A stretch of DNA of 64,000 nucleotides, from positions 1-64,000 of the forward strand of contig JAGAKX010000015.1 of NCBI GenBank assembly GCA_017625435.1, in the 5' to 3' direction. The notes beneath the pieces are model-generated. The model ran no database searches. It worked only from the letters and a program-made list of their open reading frames with translations, and had not been told where the DNA came from. Positions 16,982 through 27,161 of the stretch are shown here, one piece after another. The position numbers and the translations under genes were made by a program. Source of the DNA: Clostridia bacterium. Its GTDB lineage: Bacteria > Bacillota > Clostridia > Oscillospirales > Acutalibacteraceae. The first letter of the stretch is position 1, and each line of letters begins with the position of its first letter.

Positions 16982-19021
16982 ATGAGCTATTCTCAGTATG
17001 TAAATATAAAGCAGGGAAGTGCTTCGGTGCACCGTTTTTCAAACGGCAATACCCTTCCTCTCATTCAGCGCCCCTTTGCTATGTGTGCATTTGCGGCACA
17101 AACATCAAGTAAAGACAGCTGGTTCTTTCATCCCGATGCAAAAAGCCTTGAGGGTGTGAGAATTACACATCAGCCAAGTCCCTGGATTGCCGATTACGGC
17201 ACTGTTGTGTTTATGCCTCAGAAGAGAAATCCCATTTTCAGCGAAAACCGTTGGTCGGGCTACAGACCGAAAGAGGCTGTTATGACACCCTCTTATATGA
17301 AGCTGAATTTTCTTAAAAGCAGAAGCGTTTTTGAGGTTACTCCTACCGAAAGAGGCGGTGCAATAAGAGTTCAGTTTGATGACCTCGATGACAACTGGTT
17401 TTCCGTTCTTCCTTTCAGAGATTATTGCTCTTATGAATATAAACCTGAAGAAAATACCCTTTATGCCATTGTAACCAACTGCGGTGACGACAAGGCTGTA
17501 AACTTCAGAATGTATACCGTTGTAAAGTTCGGTGAGGGTCAGATTTCAGCAGACGAAAATGTTGTCGGTACGGATAAGTGCCGCAGCGTAACAAATAATG
17601 TTGCAGGCGATATGGTGGGTATTCACCTGAAGGTAAAGGGTGACAGAGTTGATGCCTTTGTTGCTACCTCTTATATAAGCTTCGAACAGGCAAAGGAAAA
17701 CCTCCGTCAGGATACGGAAGGAAAGTGCTTTGACTGCATAAGGGAGGATGCCGAAAAAATATGGGAAGATTATCTCTCCCGTGTTGAAATTGAAGCCGTC
17801 AGCGAAAAGCAGATGAAAACCTTCTGCTCCTGTATGTACCGTGCTTTCCTTTATCCCCATAAGTGCTATGAAATAACCGAAAAGGGAGAGACTGTTCACT
17901 ATGCTCCCTCAAGCGGAAAGATTCTTCCCGGTGTAAGATACACCGATAACGGCTTCTGGGATACATACAGAACCTGCTATCCCTTCTATGCGCTTGTTGC
18001 AAGGGATGAATATAAGGAAATGTGCCGCGGCTTTGTAAACGATTACCTTGAGTGCGGCTGGCTTCCCCGTTGGCCCTCTATCGGCGAAAGAGGCTGTATG
18101 CCAAGTACCCTTATTGATGCTGTGCTTTGCGATGCCGCAGTAAAGGGGCTTATGGATAAGGAGACTATGGAGCAGGCCCTCGGGGGAATGCTTAAGCACG
18201 CCAATGTGAATTCTCCCGATGATGATTACGGCAGAAGCGGTGCCGAAAGCTATGTAAAATTGGGATATGTGCCCATTGAAGCACACAGGGAAAGCGTAAA
18301 CCTTACCCTTGATGCCGCTTACGGAGACTGGTGTATTGCTGAAATTGCAAAGCTTCTCGGAAAAGACGATATTGCAGAGGAATATTACTTAAGAGCCGGC
18401 AATTTTAAGAACCTCTTTGATAAAGAAACGGGCTTTATGCGTCCTAAATTTCAGGACGGCACCTTCCGTCCCGATTTCTGTCCCATAGCCTGGGGCAGAG
18501 ACTATACAGAAGGCTCAGCCTGGCAGAATTCCTTTGCCGTACCTCACGATATGGAAGGTCTGGCTGCCCTTTACGGCGGAAAGGAAGAGCTTCTTAAAAA
18601 AATCGACGAGCTTTTTGCTACTCCTCCTGCTTATGAAAATGCAGGCTACGGCTGTGAAATCCACGAAATGACCGAAATGGCGGCTGCTGACTTCGGTCAG
18701 TGTGCAATTTCCAATCAGCCCAGCTTCCATCTGCCTTATATCTATTCCGAAATGGGAGATGTGGAAAAGACATCCTACTGGGTTGAAAAAATGTGTAACG
18801 AGGTGTTCTCCTATGAGGATGACGGCTTCCCCGGTGACGAGGATAACGGCTCAATGGCTCTGTGGTATGTTTTCTCAACAATCGGCATTTATCCCTTCTG
18901 TCCCGGCAAAAATGAATTTGTAAGAACAAAGAAGCTTGCAAAGAGTGTAAGGATTCTCGGTAAAGAATTTGATGCGGATAAATTCACGGGAAATAAAATT
19001 GCATACGGTGATATTGTATAA
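16982..19021 (+). CDS. GH92 alpha-mannosidase
   Basis: 679 residues of glycoside hydrolase family 92, calcium-dependent exo-alpha-mannosidases. Seen: ITHQPSPWIADYG in the N-terminal beta-sandwich, TDNGFWDTYRTCYPF at the start of the catalytic (alpha/alpha)6 domain, HEMTEMA with the likely acid Glu and GDEDNGSMALWYV with the Asp pair that positions the water. It starts directly with the mature domain and has no signal peptide, unlike most studied members, so it would be cytoplasmic. An AAGGT site precedes the ATG. Substrates are probably alpha-1,2/1,3/1,4-mannosides, not determinable here. Confidence 0.92.
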   Translation: MSYSQYVNIKQGSASVHRFSNGNTLPLIQRPFAMCAFAAQTSSKDSWFFHPDAKSLEGVRITHQPSPWIADYGTVVFMPQKRNPIFSENRWSGYRPKEAVMTPSYMKLNFLKSRSVFEVTPTERGGAIRVQFDDLDDNWFSVLPFRDYCSYEYKPEENTLYAIVTNCGDDKAVNFRMYTVVKFGEGQISADENVVGTDKCRSVTNNVAGDMVGIHLKVKGDRVDAFVATSYISFEQAKENLRQDTEGKCFDCIREDAEKIWEDYLSRVEIEAVSEKQMKTFCSCMYRAFLYPHKCYEITEKGETVHYAPSSGKILPGVRYTDNGFWDTYRTCYPFYALVARDEYKEMCRGFVNDYLECGWLPRWPSIGERGCMPSTLIDAVLCDAAVKGLMDKETMEQALGGMLKHANVNSPDDDYGRSGAESYVKLGYVPIEAHRESVNLTLDAAYGDWCIAEIAKLLGKDDIAEEYYLRAGNFKNLFDKETGFMRPKFQDGTFRPDFCPIAWGRDYTEGSAWQNSFAVPHDMEGLAALYGGKEELLKKIDELFATPPAYENAGYGCEIHEMTEMAAADFGQCAISNQPSFHLPYIYSEMGDVEKTSYWVEKMCNEVFSYEDDGFPGDEDNGSMALWYVFSTIGIYPFCPGKNEFVRTKKLAKSVRILGKEFDADKFTGNKIAYGDIV

Positions 19022-19026
19022 AACAC

Positions 19027-19055
19027 TTGAAACCGACCTTTTTTTCGTGTATAAT
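19027..19055 (+). promoter_or_regulatory. Promoter of the SH3-repeat protein gene
   Basis: TTGAAA (19027-19032), 17-bp spacer, TATAAT (19050-19055), 38 bases before the ATG. Confidence 0.75.
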
Positions 19056-19092
19056 GCATTGTGTAAAGAATATAAAATACAGGAGAAACACT

Positions 19093-19986
19093 ATGAACAA
19101 GAATTACGAAGAAGAAATTTTTGAAGAAGCAGAAGAAAATGAAGAAGCTGCTCCCGAAAAGGGAAAAAGTGAGAAGTTCTTAAGACTTTGTCTTGCTGCT
19201 GTTATTGTTGCCGTTGTGGTTATTGCGGTTCTTGCATCCGTTATCATAACAATGAGTAAGTCAGGCAATGTAGATGACACAACTGTCCCTGCAGATGAAA
19301 CAACAACACTTCCTGTTGAAATCACAACCTCGCCTGCAGAAAAATATGCTCCCGGTCAGTACACCGTAAATGTCGGCGGAAACGGTAAATTAAACCTCAG
19401 AAAAGAGCCTTCCAAGGACGGCGAGCAGATTCTTGCAATTGACAATGCTACTCTTCTTACAATTACTGAAGTAAAGTATGATGCAGAGGCAGAAGAGGAT
19501 TATAAGTACTGGGGCAGAACAGTATACAAGGGATGGGATGCCTGGGTTTCAATGAAATACCTTGCAAATGCTTATTCCGGAAATATTGTTACTCCCGGTG
19601 AAGTAACAACTGCACCTGTTGAAGGTACAACTCTTGCAGGTGAAACAACCACACTTCCCGAGACAACAACTGCACCTGCCACTCCCGAAAATACAACAGC
19701 TGCAGCTCCCGAAAATACTACTGCCGCTTCTACAGAGCCTACCTCATCAGGTCCCAGCTCAGCATTCGCAACAGGTACATACACAGTAACTGCTGAGCCT
19801 CACCTTAATATGCGTGAAGACCATAATGTTTCTTCACTCTCTATTGCTCAGGTACCCTTCGGTGCTGAAATTACCATCGTTGATGTATATCACGATGCAA
19901 ACACATCAAATGCTTACGCAAAGTATTGGGGCAAAACAACCTACGGCGGAATCACAGGCTGGGTTGCAATGGGCTACCTCAAATAA
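19093..19986 (+). CDS. Membrane-anchored protein with two SH3-like repeats
   Basis: 297 residues from the ATG at 19093 after AGGAGAAA; an earlier in-frame ATG at 19027 falls inside the promoter. Layout: acidic cytoplasmic tail 1-30, one membrane helix ~32-56, a short Thr-rich stretch, SH3-like domain one (~87-160, YTVNVGGNGKLNLRKEP), a Thr/Glu/Pro linker built on ETTT and ENTTAA units (~165-218) and SH3-like domain two (~222-297, TYTVTAEPHLNMREDH). Both SH3 units end YWGKT/YWGRT...WVAM/WVSM. Bacterial SH3 domains of this kind often bind cell wall, so an extracellular sensor or wall-binding role is likely. Confidence 0.8.
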   Translation: MNKNYEEEIFEEAEENEEAAPEKGKSEKFLRLCLAAVIVAVVVIAVLASVIITMSKSGNVDDTTVPADETTTLPVEITTSPAEKYAPGQYTVNVGGNGKLNLRKEPSKDGEQILAIDNATLLTITEVKYDAEAEEDYKYWGRTVYKGWDAWVSMKYLANAYSGNIVTPGEVTTAPVEGTTLAGETTTLPETTTAPATPENTTAAAPENTTAASTEPTSSGPSSAFATGTYTVTAEPHLNMREDHNVSSLSIAQVPFGAEITIVDVYHDANTSNAYAKYWGKTTYGGITGWVAMGYLK

Positions 19987-20002
19987 AAAAAATAAAGTTA
20001 AA

Positions 20003-20033
20003 AGCGATCGGATTTCCGTATCGCTCTTTTTTT
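20003..20033. terminator. Bidirectional terminator between convergent genes
   Basis: AGCGATCGG (20003-20011) pairs with CCGTATCGCT (20016-20025) with one bulge. T7 follows on the plus strand and an A-rich stretch precedes it, giving a T-run on the minus strand. Confidence 0.8.
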
Positions 20034-20961
20034 ATACTATAGAATCTGCAAAGTTTATTATGTCATCAAGGACCTCGTATCTTTCGTTTTCATTATGTAT
20101 TTCGTGGCGAAGCCCCTTATAAAGCTTCATTGTGACTTTACTGTGACCGCTGCCGAGAAGCTTATTGTAAACCTCTTCCACGCCCTTGCCGTAGTTGCCT
20201 ACGGGGTCCATATCGCCTGCAATAAGGTGAAGGGGAATATCGGGTACCGCATTATACCAGTCCTTTCCCGAAACACTTTTAAGAAGCGCGAATAAGTTCT
20301 TGAAGCCGTTTGCCGTAAAGAGGTAACCGCAAAGAGGGTCTTTTACGTAAACGTCAACATTTTCTTCGTTGACTGAAAGCCATTCAAAGCCGGTTTTCTT
20401 CTCAAATTTCTTGTTGTATGCACCGAAAGCCATTTTGTCAAGAAAATCCGAACGGTGATGTCCGCCGAGAAGCTTTTCTATTGCTCCTGCAATAAGTATG
20501 CCCGCGCCCGCAGCAGGGTTTGCACCTGACGTACCGCATATTACAGCCCCCGAAATACTGTCGGGATATTTTGCGATAAAACGTCTTGCTATAAACGAAC
20601 CCATTGAATGTCCCCAAAGAATAACGGGCTTTCCGGGTAATTCCTTATTTATTGTTTTTACGACACTTTCTACATCGTCAACGACTTTTTCGTTGCCGTC
20701 TTCTTTGGCAAAGTAGCCGAGGTCATCTTCGGATGCAACTGATTTGCCGTGACCTGCATGGTCGTGCATAAATACCGCATAGCCCTTGGAACAGAGATAT
20801 TCGGCAATGTCAGTATATCTGTTTGTATGCTCTGCCATTCCGTGAACAATTGAGATTACGCCCTTGATATTTTCTTTATCCTCCGGGCAGTAAGACTGCA
20901 GGAAAATATCCGTTATTCCCGTAGCGGAAGGGAAGTGATAAATGCCGTGTATGTTTGCCAT
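20032..20961 (-). CDS. Alpha/beta hydrolase, monoacylglycerol-lipase type (second copy)
   Basis: 309 residues. It has the same S33/Hydrolase_4 layout as the protein at 13869: IVHGMAEHTNRY, DHAGHGKS, nucleophile Ser119 in WGHSMGSFIARR, acid Asp in AGDMDPVG and His in GLRHEIH. The two proteins are clearly paralogous along their full lengths, including the cap region ending DPLCGY/DPLCGF. GGAGAGAG ribosome site. It is transcribed alone. Likely a lysophospholipase or monoglyceride lipase of the cytoplasm. Confidence 0.85.
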   Translation of the reverse strand: MANIHGIYHFPSATGITDIFLQSYCPEDKENIKGVISIVHGMAEHTNRYTDIAEYLCSKGYAVFMHDHAGHGKSVASEDDLGYFAKEDGNEKVVDDVESVVKTINKELPGKPVILWGHSMGSFIARRFIAKYPDSISGAVICGTSGANPAAGAGILIAGAIEKLLGGHHRSDFLDKMAFGAYNKKFEKKTGFEWLSVNEENVDVYVKDPLCGYLFTANGFKNLFALLKSVSGKDWYNAVPDIPLHLIAGDMDPVGNYGKGVEEVYNKLLGSGHSKVTMKLYKGLRHEIHNENERYEVLDDIINFADSIV

Positions 20962-21194
20962 AAAACTCTCTCCTTTGTTTGCGTATATTAATATATTAGC
21001 ACAAAAGGTTTTTAAGTAAAATATAAATCGGTAAAAGAGAAAAATTCTGTATGGATTTTACAAAATTATAAGTCTTCTTATGTGCAAAAGCAATAAAGAC
21101 AAAATGCAATTTTAATATTTTTGCTATAGACAAAATTGCCCTGATATGTTATTATATAATGAATTATTATGACTGCTGAAAGAGGTGTTTTTCC

Positions 21195-22232
21195 GTGCCG
21201 GGACTTAAAATTGGTATAGATTTCGGTTCAACAAGCTTTACTGTCTTCGTTGAGGGCAGAGGTATTGTTATGTGTGAGCCTTCTGTCTCGGTTACAGACA
21301 AGTATTCGGGAAAAACTCTCGCTGTGGGAAAAGAAGCAAAGGATATGTGTGAAAAGCTTCCCGACTCAATGACTGCCGTTTATCCCATAAAGGACGGTAT
21401 TGTCACAGACCGAAGACAGGCAGGGCTTATGCTCGAAAACTGCATAAATAAGGTTTGCCGCGGAAGACTTTTCAAGCCTTATGTTATGATGTGTGTGCCC
21501 GGCACCGTAACGCCTTTACAGAAAAAGACGGTTTATGATGTTGTTATGGCTTCGGGTGCGGGACGTGCCTGCTTTGTGGACGAGGCACTTTGTTCCGCCC
21601 TCGGCGCAGGGGTAAGCCCTGCTGATAAAAAGGGCACAATGGTTCTTGACATCGGAGGCGGTGTAACAAACTGCAGTATTGTGGCTTTGGGAAATATTGC
21701 TCTTTCCGATACTGTAAACATAGGCGGAAATGATCTGACAAAAGCAATAATTGATTATATTGCAAAAACATATAAGGTTGAAATCGGAACGCCGACGGCA
21801 GAGGAAATTAAAATGACCATAGGCTCGGCAATTCCTCGCACCGTTGATTTAGGGCTTATTGTCTGCGGAAAAAATACGGAAAGCGGATTTCCCGTGCAGG
21901 TTGAAATTACGGCAGAAGAGATATATGAGGTACTAAGACCGCTTCTTGACGGTATTTTATCTCTTGTTCTCAGAGTGCTCGAAAATGCATCGCCCGAGCT
22001 TTGCGGGGATATTGCCGAAAACGGAATAATCCTCACGGGCGGCAGTTCAAACCTTTACGGAATTGATAAATTTATTTCAAGAAAAACAAAAGTTAATGCA
22101 GTTGTTGCCGAAAATCCCGGTGATTGCGCCGCCAAGGGTATCGGTATGCTTCTTAAAGACAAAAAGAATTTTGACCGTGAAGGTTATTCGTTTATAGCTG
22201 AAGAAAAAACGGAAGAAGACAGCGGAGAATAA
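21195..22232 (+). CDS. mreB: MreB-like bacterial actin
   Basis: 345 residues starting from GTG, with GAAAGAGGTG upstream. Actin-fold motifs: phosphate-1 IGIDFGSTSF at residues 6-15, connect and phosphate-2 MVLDIGGGVTN, and the adenosine motif ILTGGSSNLYGI. The protein polymerises with ATP under the membrane and guides cell-wall synthesis. It carries an unusual acidic tail (FIAEEKTEEDSGE). mreC and mreD do not follow; instead recD2 begins eight bases later. Possibly an Mbl/MreBH-type paralogue rather than the core MreB. Confidence 0.88.
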   Translation: MPGLKIGIDFGSTSFTVFVEGRGIVMCEPSVSVTDKYSGKTLAVGKEAKDMCEKLPDSMTAVYPIKDGIVTDRRQAGLMLENCINKVCRGRLFKPYVMMCVPGTVTPLQKKTVYDVVMASGAGRACFVDEALCSALGAGVSPADKKGTMVLDIGGGVTNCSIVALGNIALSDTVNIGGNDLTKAIIDYIAKTYKVEIGTPTAEEIKMTIGSAIPRTVDLGLIVCGKNTESGFPVQVEITAEEIYEVLRPLLDGILSLVLRVLENASPELCGDIAENGIILTGGSSNLYGIDKFISRKTKVNAVVAENPGDCAAKGIGMLLKDKKNFDREGYSFIAEEKTEEDSGE

Positions 22233-22239
22233 ACTGTAA

Positions 22240-24441
22240 ATGAGTTCCAATCCTTTTGAAGAGAGAATAACGGGTATAACAGAAAACGTGGTGTTTCATA
22301 ATTCCACCAATCTTTTTACCGTGCTTGAAGTTAATATAAACGGTGAGATTGTAACAGCAGTCGGCACCGTTTCCGAGCCTGCTCCCGGAGAAGAAATGAC
22401 GCTTACGGGGGAGTGGGGCTCCCATGATGTTTTCGGAAGGCAGTTCAGGATTGCTTCATACGAGAGAAGTCTTCCCGACACTACGGCAAAGCTCTACAGA
22501 TATCTTGCTTCCGGTGCCGTCAAGGGAATAGGACCTAAGACCGCACTTAAAATTATTGAGCATTTCGGTGAGGACAGCTTCAGAATCCTTGAATCAGAGC
22601 CCGAAAAGCTTGCTGTCATAAGAGGAATATCAAAGCCTCAGGCACTTAATATTTCAGCTGAGTTCAACAGACAGTACTCTATGAGAAAGCTTATGGTTGA
22701 GCTTGAAAATGTTGGTATTTCACCCTCTGAGTGTACTGCTATTTATAAATATTTCGGGGCAAATGCCCTGAAGCTTATAAGGGATAACCCTTATATTCTA
22801 TGCGGAACCGTAAATGGATTTTCCTTCGAAAGAGCAGAAAAATTAGCCCGTGATATGGGGGTTATACCCTCCTCGGAAAACAGGAATTCCGCAGGTATTC
22901 TGCATATTATAAGACATAATCTCCTCAACGGGCACACCTGTATTCCGAGGCGAAAATTAGCTTCTCCGGCTTCTGCTCTTCTCGGTATAACAGAGGACGA
23001 AACTGAGATTTCCGTGGATTATCTTTTAGAAAAAAAACTGCTTGTTTCCCGTGAAATTGACAGGGATGAATTCGTTTTTCTTCCCGAAATGTTTATGGCG
23101 GAAAGCTCAATTGCCGCAAGAATGAAAAACATTCTTAAATTTCCTCCCTCAAAGGTACTTTTTGCCGAGGCGGAAATTGAAAAAACTGAAATGAAAAACG
23201 GCATTTTTTATGCCGAAAAGCAAAAAGAGGCAATTCTTACCGCTGCGGAAAAGGGTCTTCTTATTCTTACGGGCGGTCCCGGTACGGGTAAAACCACAGC
23301 TGTAAGAGGCATTATTGACGTTCTTGAAAACAGAGGCGTTGATGTGCTTCTGTGTGCGCCTACGGGCAGAGCCGCCAAGAGAATGAGTGAGGTTACAGGC
23401 AGAGAAGCCAAGACCATTCACCGTCTTCTTGAGGTGGAATGGGACAGTAACGATAAGGCTGTTTTCAGAAGGGATGCTTCAGACCCTCTTGTTGCGGGGG
23501 CAGTTATTGTTGATGAAATGTCAATGGTTGATGCGGAGCTTTTTTCAAGTCTTCTTGATGCTGTTCCTATGGGGTGCCGCATAATTCTTGTAGGTGACTC
23601 CGAGCAGCTTCCGTCTGTAGGTCCCGGTAACGTGCTTAACGACCTTATAGGTGCGGGAATTCTTCCCGTTGTCTGCCTTACGGAGATTTTCCGTCAGGCA
23701 CAGAAAAGCCTCATTGTTATGAATGCACACCGCATTATTTCGGGAGAAAAGCCCGAGCTTCACGTAAACGAATCTGACTTTTTCTTTATGAAAAGAGAGG
23801 ATGTTGCGACTGCTTCCGATACCGTGGTGCAGTTAAGCGCAAAAAGACTGCCCGATGCTTACGGCTTTTCGCCCTTTGATGATATACAGATTCTGTGTCC
23901 CTCAAGAAAAGGCGACCTCGGTACCGTGAATCTCAACAGGCGTCTTCAGGCGGTGCTGAATCCTCCCGACAAAACCAAAAATGAGCTTCGTACATCCGGC
24001 GGCAGAGTTTTCAGAGAAGGCGACAAGGTTATGCAGACAAAAAATAACTACGATATTTTCTGGAAAAAAGGCAACGAAGAGGGTGAAGGTATCTTTAACG
24101 GAGATATAGGAATCCTCAAAAAAATCAATTATGCGGCCGGTACGATGAAAATTGAGTTTGATGACAGAGTTGCGGATTATCCGTCCGACAATCTTTCTGA
24201 GCTTGAACACGCTTATGCCGTAACCGTGCATAAAAGTCAGGGAAGTGAATATCCCGTTGTTATAATGCCTCTTCTTGACTGTCCGCCGAAGCTGATGTAC
24301 AGAAATCTGCTTTACACGGGAGTTACCAGGGCAAAGAAAATACTTGTCATTGTAGGCGACGAGGAAAAGGTCGAAAAAATGACTTATAATGACAAACAGA
24401 ACAAAAGATATTCTGCATTGAAGGACTTTTTGTTATATTAA
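22240..24441 (+). CDS. recD2: RecD2-family ATP-dependent DNA helicase
   Basis: 733 residues. 5'-3' superfamily 1B helicase acting in repair and replication-fork maintenance, without RecB/RecC. Visible: N-terminal OB-like domain, helix-hairpin-helix [13 protein letters not shown] near residue 92, Walker [10 protein letters not shown] near 344, Walker [21 protein letters not shown] (motif III), [12 protein letters not shown] and the late motif [12 protein letters not shown]. Length is typical. Begins eight bases after the mreB-like gene with GGAGA as ribosome site, so they are co-transcribed. Confidence 0.93.
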   Translation: MSSNPFEERITGITENVVFHNSTNLFTVLEVNINGEIVTAVGTVSEPAPGEEMTLTGEWGSHDVFGRQFRIASYERSLPDTTAKLYRYLASGAVKGIGPKTALKIIEHFGEDSFRILESEPEKLAVIRGISKPQALNISAEFNRQYSMRKLMVELENVGISPSECTAIYKYFGANALKLIRDNPYILCGTVNGFSFERAEKLARDMGVIPSSENRNSAGILHIIRHNLLNGHTCIPRRKLASPASALLGITEDETEISVDYLLEKKLLVSREIDRDEFVFLPEMFMAESSIAARMKNILKFPPSKVLFAEAEIEKTEMKNGIFYAEKQKEAILTAAEKGLLILTGGPGTGKTTAVRGIIDVLENRGVDVLLCAPTGRAAKRMSEVTGREAKTIHRLLEVEWDSNDKAVFRRDASDPLVAGAVIVDEMSMVDAELFSSLLDAVPMGCRIILVGDSEQLPSVGPGNVLNDLIGAGILPVVCLTEIFRQAQKSLIVMNAHRIISGEKPELHVNESDFFFMKREDVATASDTVVQLSAKRLPDAYGFSPFDDIQILCPSRKGDLGTVNLNRRLQAVLNPPDKTKNELRTSGGRVFREGDKVMQTKNNYDIFWKKGNEEGEGIFNGDIGILKKINYAAGTMKIEFDDRVADYPSDNLSELEHAYAVTVHKSQGSEYPVVIMPLLDCPPKLMYRNLLYTGVTRAKKILVIVGDEEKVEKMTYNDKQNKRYSALKDFLLY

Positions 24442-24445
24442 TATA

Positions 24446-24474
24446 TTTACAAGAAATAAAAGAAGTGTTATAAT
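24446..24474 (+). promoter_or_regulatory. Promoter of valS
   Basis: TTTACA (24446-24451), 17-bp spacer, TATAAT (24469-24474), 44 bases before the ATG. The short leader leaves no space for a T-box. Confidence 0.75.
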
Positions 24475-24517
24475 ATTTTGGTTAAATACTCTCAGTTTGA
24501 AAAAAGAGGTTATTGAT

Positions 24518-27151
24518 ATGAGCAAAGAACTTGAAAAACTCTACGATCCTAAGAACGTTGAGGACAGAATTTATAAATCCTGGCTCGACGGAAAGTATTT
24601 TCACGCAAAGTGTGAAATGGACAAGCCTACATACACAATTGTTATTCCCCCTCCCAACATTACGGGACAGCTTCATATGGGTCACGCCCTTGATAACACT
24701 CTTCAGGATATTCTTATCCGTTACAAGAGAATGGCAGGCTTTGATACTCTCTGGCTGCCCGGTACGGACCATGCTTCAATCGCTACTGAGGCAAAGATTG
24801 TTGAAGCTATGAGAAAAGAGGGTATTTCCAAAGAAGACCTCGGCAGAGAAGGCTTCCTGGAGAGAGCCTGGGAATGGAAGAGACAGTACGGCGGAAGAAT
24901 TATCGAGCAGCTTAAGAAGCTCGGTTCATCCTGTGACTGGGACAGAGAAAGATTTACCCTTGATGAAGGCTGCAACAAGGCTGTCAAGGAGGTTTTTGTA
25001 CGTCTTTATGAAAAAGGACTTATTTACCGCGGTGAAAGAATAGTAAACTGGTGTCCCGTTTGTCTTACTTCAATTTCGGATGCTGAGGTTGAATATGAGG
25101 AGCAGGCAGGTCATTTCTGGCATCTCAGATATCCTCTTAAGGACGGCAGCGGCTATCTTGAGCTTGCAACGACACGTCCCGAAACGATGCTCGGTGATAC
25201 TGCAGTTGCGGTTCATCCCGACGATGAAAGATATAAGCACCTTGTAGGAAAGACCCTTATTCTTCCCATTCTTCACAGAGAAATCCCCATTGTTGCAGAT
25301 GAATATGTTGAAATGGATTTCGGTACGGGCTGTGTTAAGATTACTCCCGCTCACGACCCCAATGACTTTGAAGTAGGACTTCGCCACAATCTTCCCGTTA
25401 TTGATACCTTTACTGACGATGCTCATATTGCAGAGGGCTACGGAAAGTACAGCGGTATGGACAGATTTGAGGCAAGAAAGGCTATTGTCGCAGACCTTGA
25501 AGCTGAAGGCGCACTTATAAAGACAGAGAATTATTCACATAACGTAGGCACCTGCTACAGATGCCACTCCACAATCGAGCCTAAGGTTTCAAAGCAGTGG
25601 TTCGTTAAGATGGAGCCCCTTGCAAAGCCTGCTATTGAGGCTGTAAGAAGCGGTGAAACAAAGTTTGTTCCCGAGCGCTTTGATAAGATTTATTTCCATT
25701 GGATGGAAAATATCAAGGACTGGTGTATCTCCCGTCAGCTCTGGTGGGGCCACAGAATTCCTGCCTGGTACTGTGCTGACTGCGGTGAGGTTATTGTTGC
25801 AAAGGATGCTCCCGAAAAGTGCTCAAAGTGCGGTTCAGCGAACCTTTCACAGGACCCTGACACACTTGACACTTGGTTCTCCTCGGCACTCTGGCCCTTC
25901 TCAACTCTCGGCTGGCCCGAAAATACTGCTGAGCTTCAGCATTATTTCCCCACAAATACTCTTGTTACGGGCTATGATATTATATTCTTCTGGGTTGCAA
26001 GAATGATTTTCTCTTCCTGCGAACAGATGGGTAAGGCTCCCTTTGATACCGTTCTTATTCACGGTCTTGTACGTGACGCACAGGGCAGAAAGATGTCAAA
26101 GTCCCTCGGTAACGGTATTGATCCCCTCGAAATTATTGATAAATACGGCGCTGATGCCTTAAGATTTACTCTTGCAACAGGTAACAGCCCCGGTAATGAT
26201 ATGCGTTTCTCTGATGAAAAGGTTGAAGCATCAAGAAACTTTGCAAACAAGCTCTGGAATGCCGCAAGATTTGTTCTTATGAATCTTGAAGGTGACGAGC
26301 CTGCACCTTACCTTCCCGAAAAGCTCGCTCTTGAAGATAAATGGGTGCTTACAAAGTTCAATACTGTTGTAAAGGAAGTTACCGATAATCTCAAAAAGTT
26401 TGAGCTCGGTATTGCCGTACAGAAGCTTTACGACTTCATCTGGGACATCCTTTGTGACTGGTATATTGAAATCTGTAAAATCCGTCTTTCTTCCTCTGAC
26501 GAAGAGCTCAAGAAGAATGCAAGAGCTGTTCTTGTTTATGTTATGAGCAATACTCTCAAGCTTCTTCATCCCTTTATGCCCTTCATTACTGAGGAAATCT
26601 GGCAGACTCTTCCTCACAGCGGTGACTCCATTATGGTTTCTCCCTGGCCTGTTTATGACGAAAACTATGTTTTTCTTAAGGCAGAAGAGGATATGGAGCA
26701 CATTATGACTGCTGTAAGAGCAGTAAGAAACCGCCGTGCCGAAATGAATGTTCCCCCTTCAAAGAAGGCAAGTCTTGACATCGTAACCAAAGAGACAGAG
26801 CTCTTTGCAGACAGTGCAAAGTATTTCCAGCGTCTTGCTTCCGCAACATCACTCCGTGTTTCCGACGATGAAAGCGTATTCGAGCTTGACGGCAGCGTAA
26901 GTGTTGTTACTGATGTTGCAACAATTTATCTTCCTATGGCTGAGCTTGTTGATTTTGAAGCTGAAAGAAAGCGTCTTAGCAAGGAGCTTGAAGAGGTAGA
27001 GAAGAAATTAGCTCAGATTAACGGTAAGCTTAACAATCAGGGCTTCCTTGCCAAGGCTCCCGCAAATGTTATCGAAGAGCAGAAGTCAAATCAGGTTAAG
27101 CTCAACGAAAAGGCAGAGCTTCTCAGAGCAAGCATTGCAAAGCTCGGTTAA
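24518..27151 (+). CDS. valS: Valine--tRNA ligase
   Basis: 877 residues from the ATG at 24518 (AAAGAGG upstream); an in-frame TTG at 24497 is less likely. Class Ia synthetase motifs: [15 protein letters not shown] (HIGH equivalent), the editing-domain segment [17 protein letters not shown], a zinc-type knuckle CADCG...CSKCGS, the catalytic KMSKS loop in [11 protein letters not shown], anticodon-binding helices and the C-terminal coiled-coil arm typical of ValRS. Length is normal. It leads the valS-folC-PP2C-like operon. Confidence 0.97.
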   Translation: MSKELEKLYDPKNVEDRIYKSWLDGKYFHAKCEMDKPTYTIVIPPPNITGQLHMGHALDNTLQDILIRYKRMAGFDTLWLPGTDHASIATEAKIVEAMRKEGISKEDLGREGFLERAWEWKRQYGGRIIEQLKKLGSSCDWDRERFTLDEGCNKAVKEVFVRLYEKGLIYRGERIVNWCPVCLTSISDAEVEYEEQAGHFWHLRYPLKDGSGYLELATTRPETMLGDTAVAVHPDDERYKHLVGKTLILPILHREIPIVADEYVEMDFGTGCVKITPAHDPNDFEVGLRHNLPVIDTFTDDAHIAEGYGKYSGMDRFEARKAIVADLEAEGALIKTENYSHNVGTCYRCHSTIEPKVSKQWFVKMEPLAKPAIEAVRSGETKFVPERFDKIYFHWMENIKDWCISRQLWWGHRIPAWYCADCGEVIVAKDAPEKCSKCGSANLSQDPDTLDTWFSSALWPFSTLGWPENTAELQHYFPTNTLVTGYDIIFFWVARMIFSSCEQMGKAPFDTVLIHGLVRDAQGRKMSKSLGNGIDPLEIIDKYGADALRFTLATGNSPGNDMRFSDEKVEASRNFANKLWNAARFVLMNLEGDEPAPYLPEKLALEDKWVLTKFNTVVKEVTDNLKKFELGIAVQKLYDFIWDILCDWYIEICKIRLSSSDEELKKNARAVLVYVMSNTLKLLHPFMPFITEEIWQTLPHSGDSIMVSPWPVYDENYVFLKAEEDMEHIMTAVRAVRNRRAEMNVPPSKKASLDIVTKETELFADSAKYFQRLASATSLRVSDDESVFELDGSVSVVTDVATIYLPMAELVDFEAERKRLSKELEEVEKKLAQINGKLNNQGFLAKAPANVIEEQKSNQVKLNEKAELLRASIAKLG

Positions 27152-27161
27152 GGTGAAGATT

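Noticed and set aside
24442..24517. T-box riboswitch before valS
   Set aside because: The leader is only about 40 bases between -10 and ATG, too short for a specifier loop and antiterminator.
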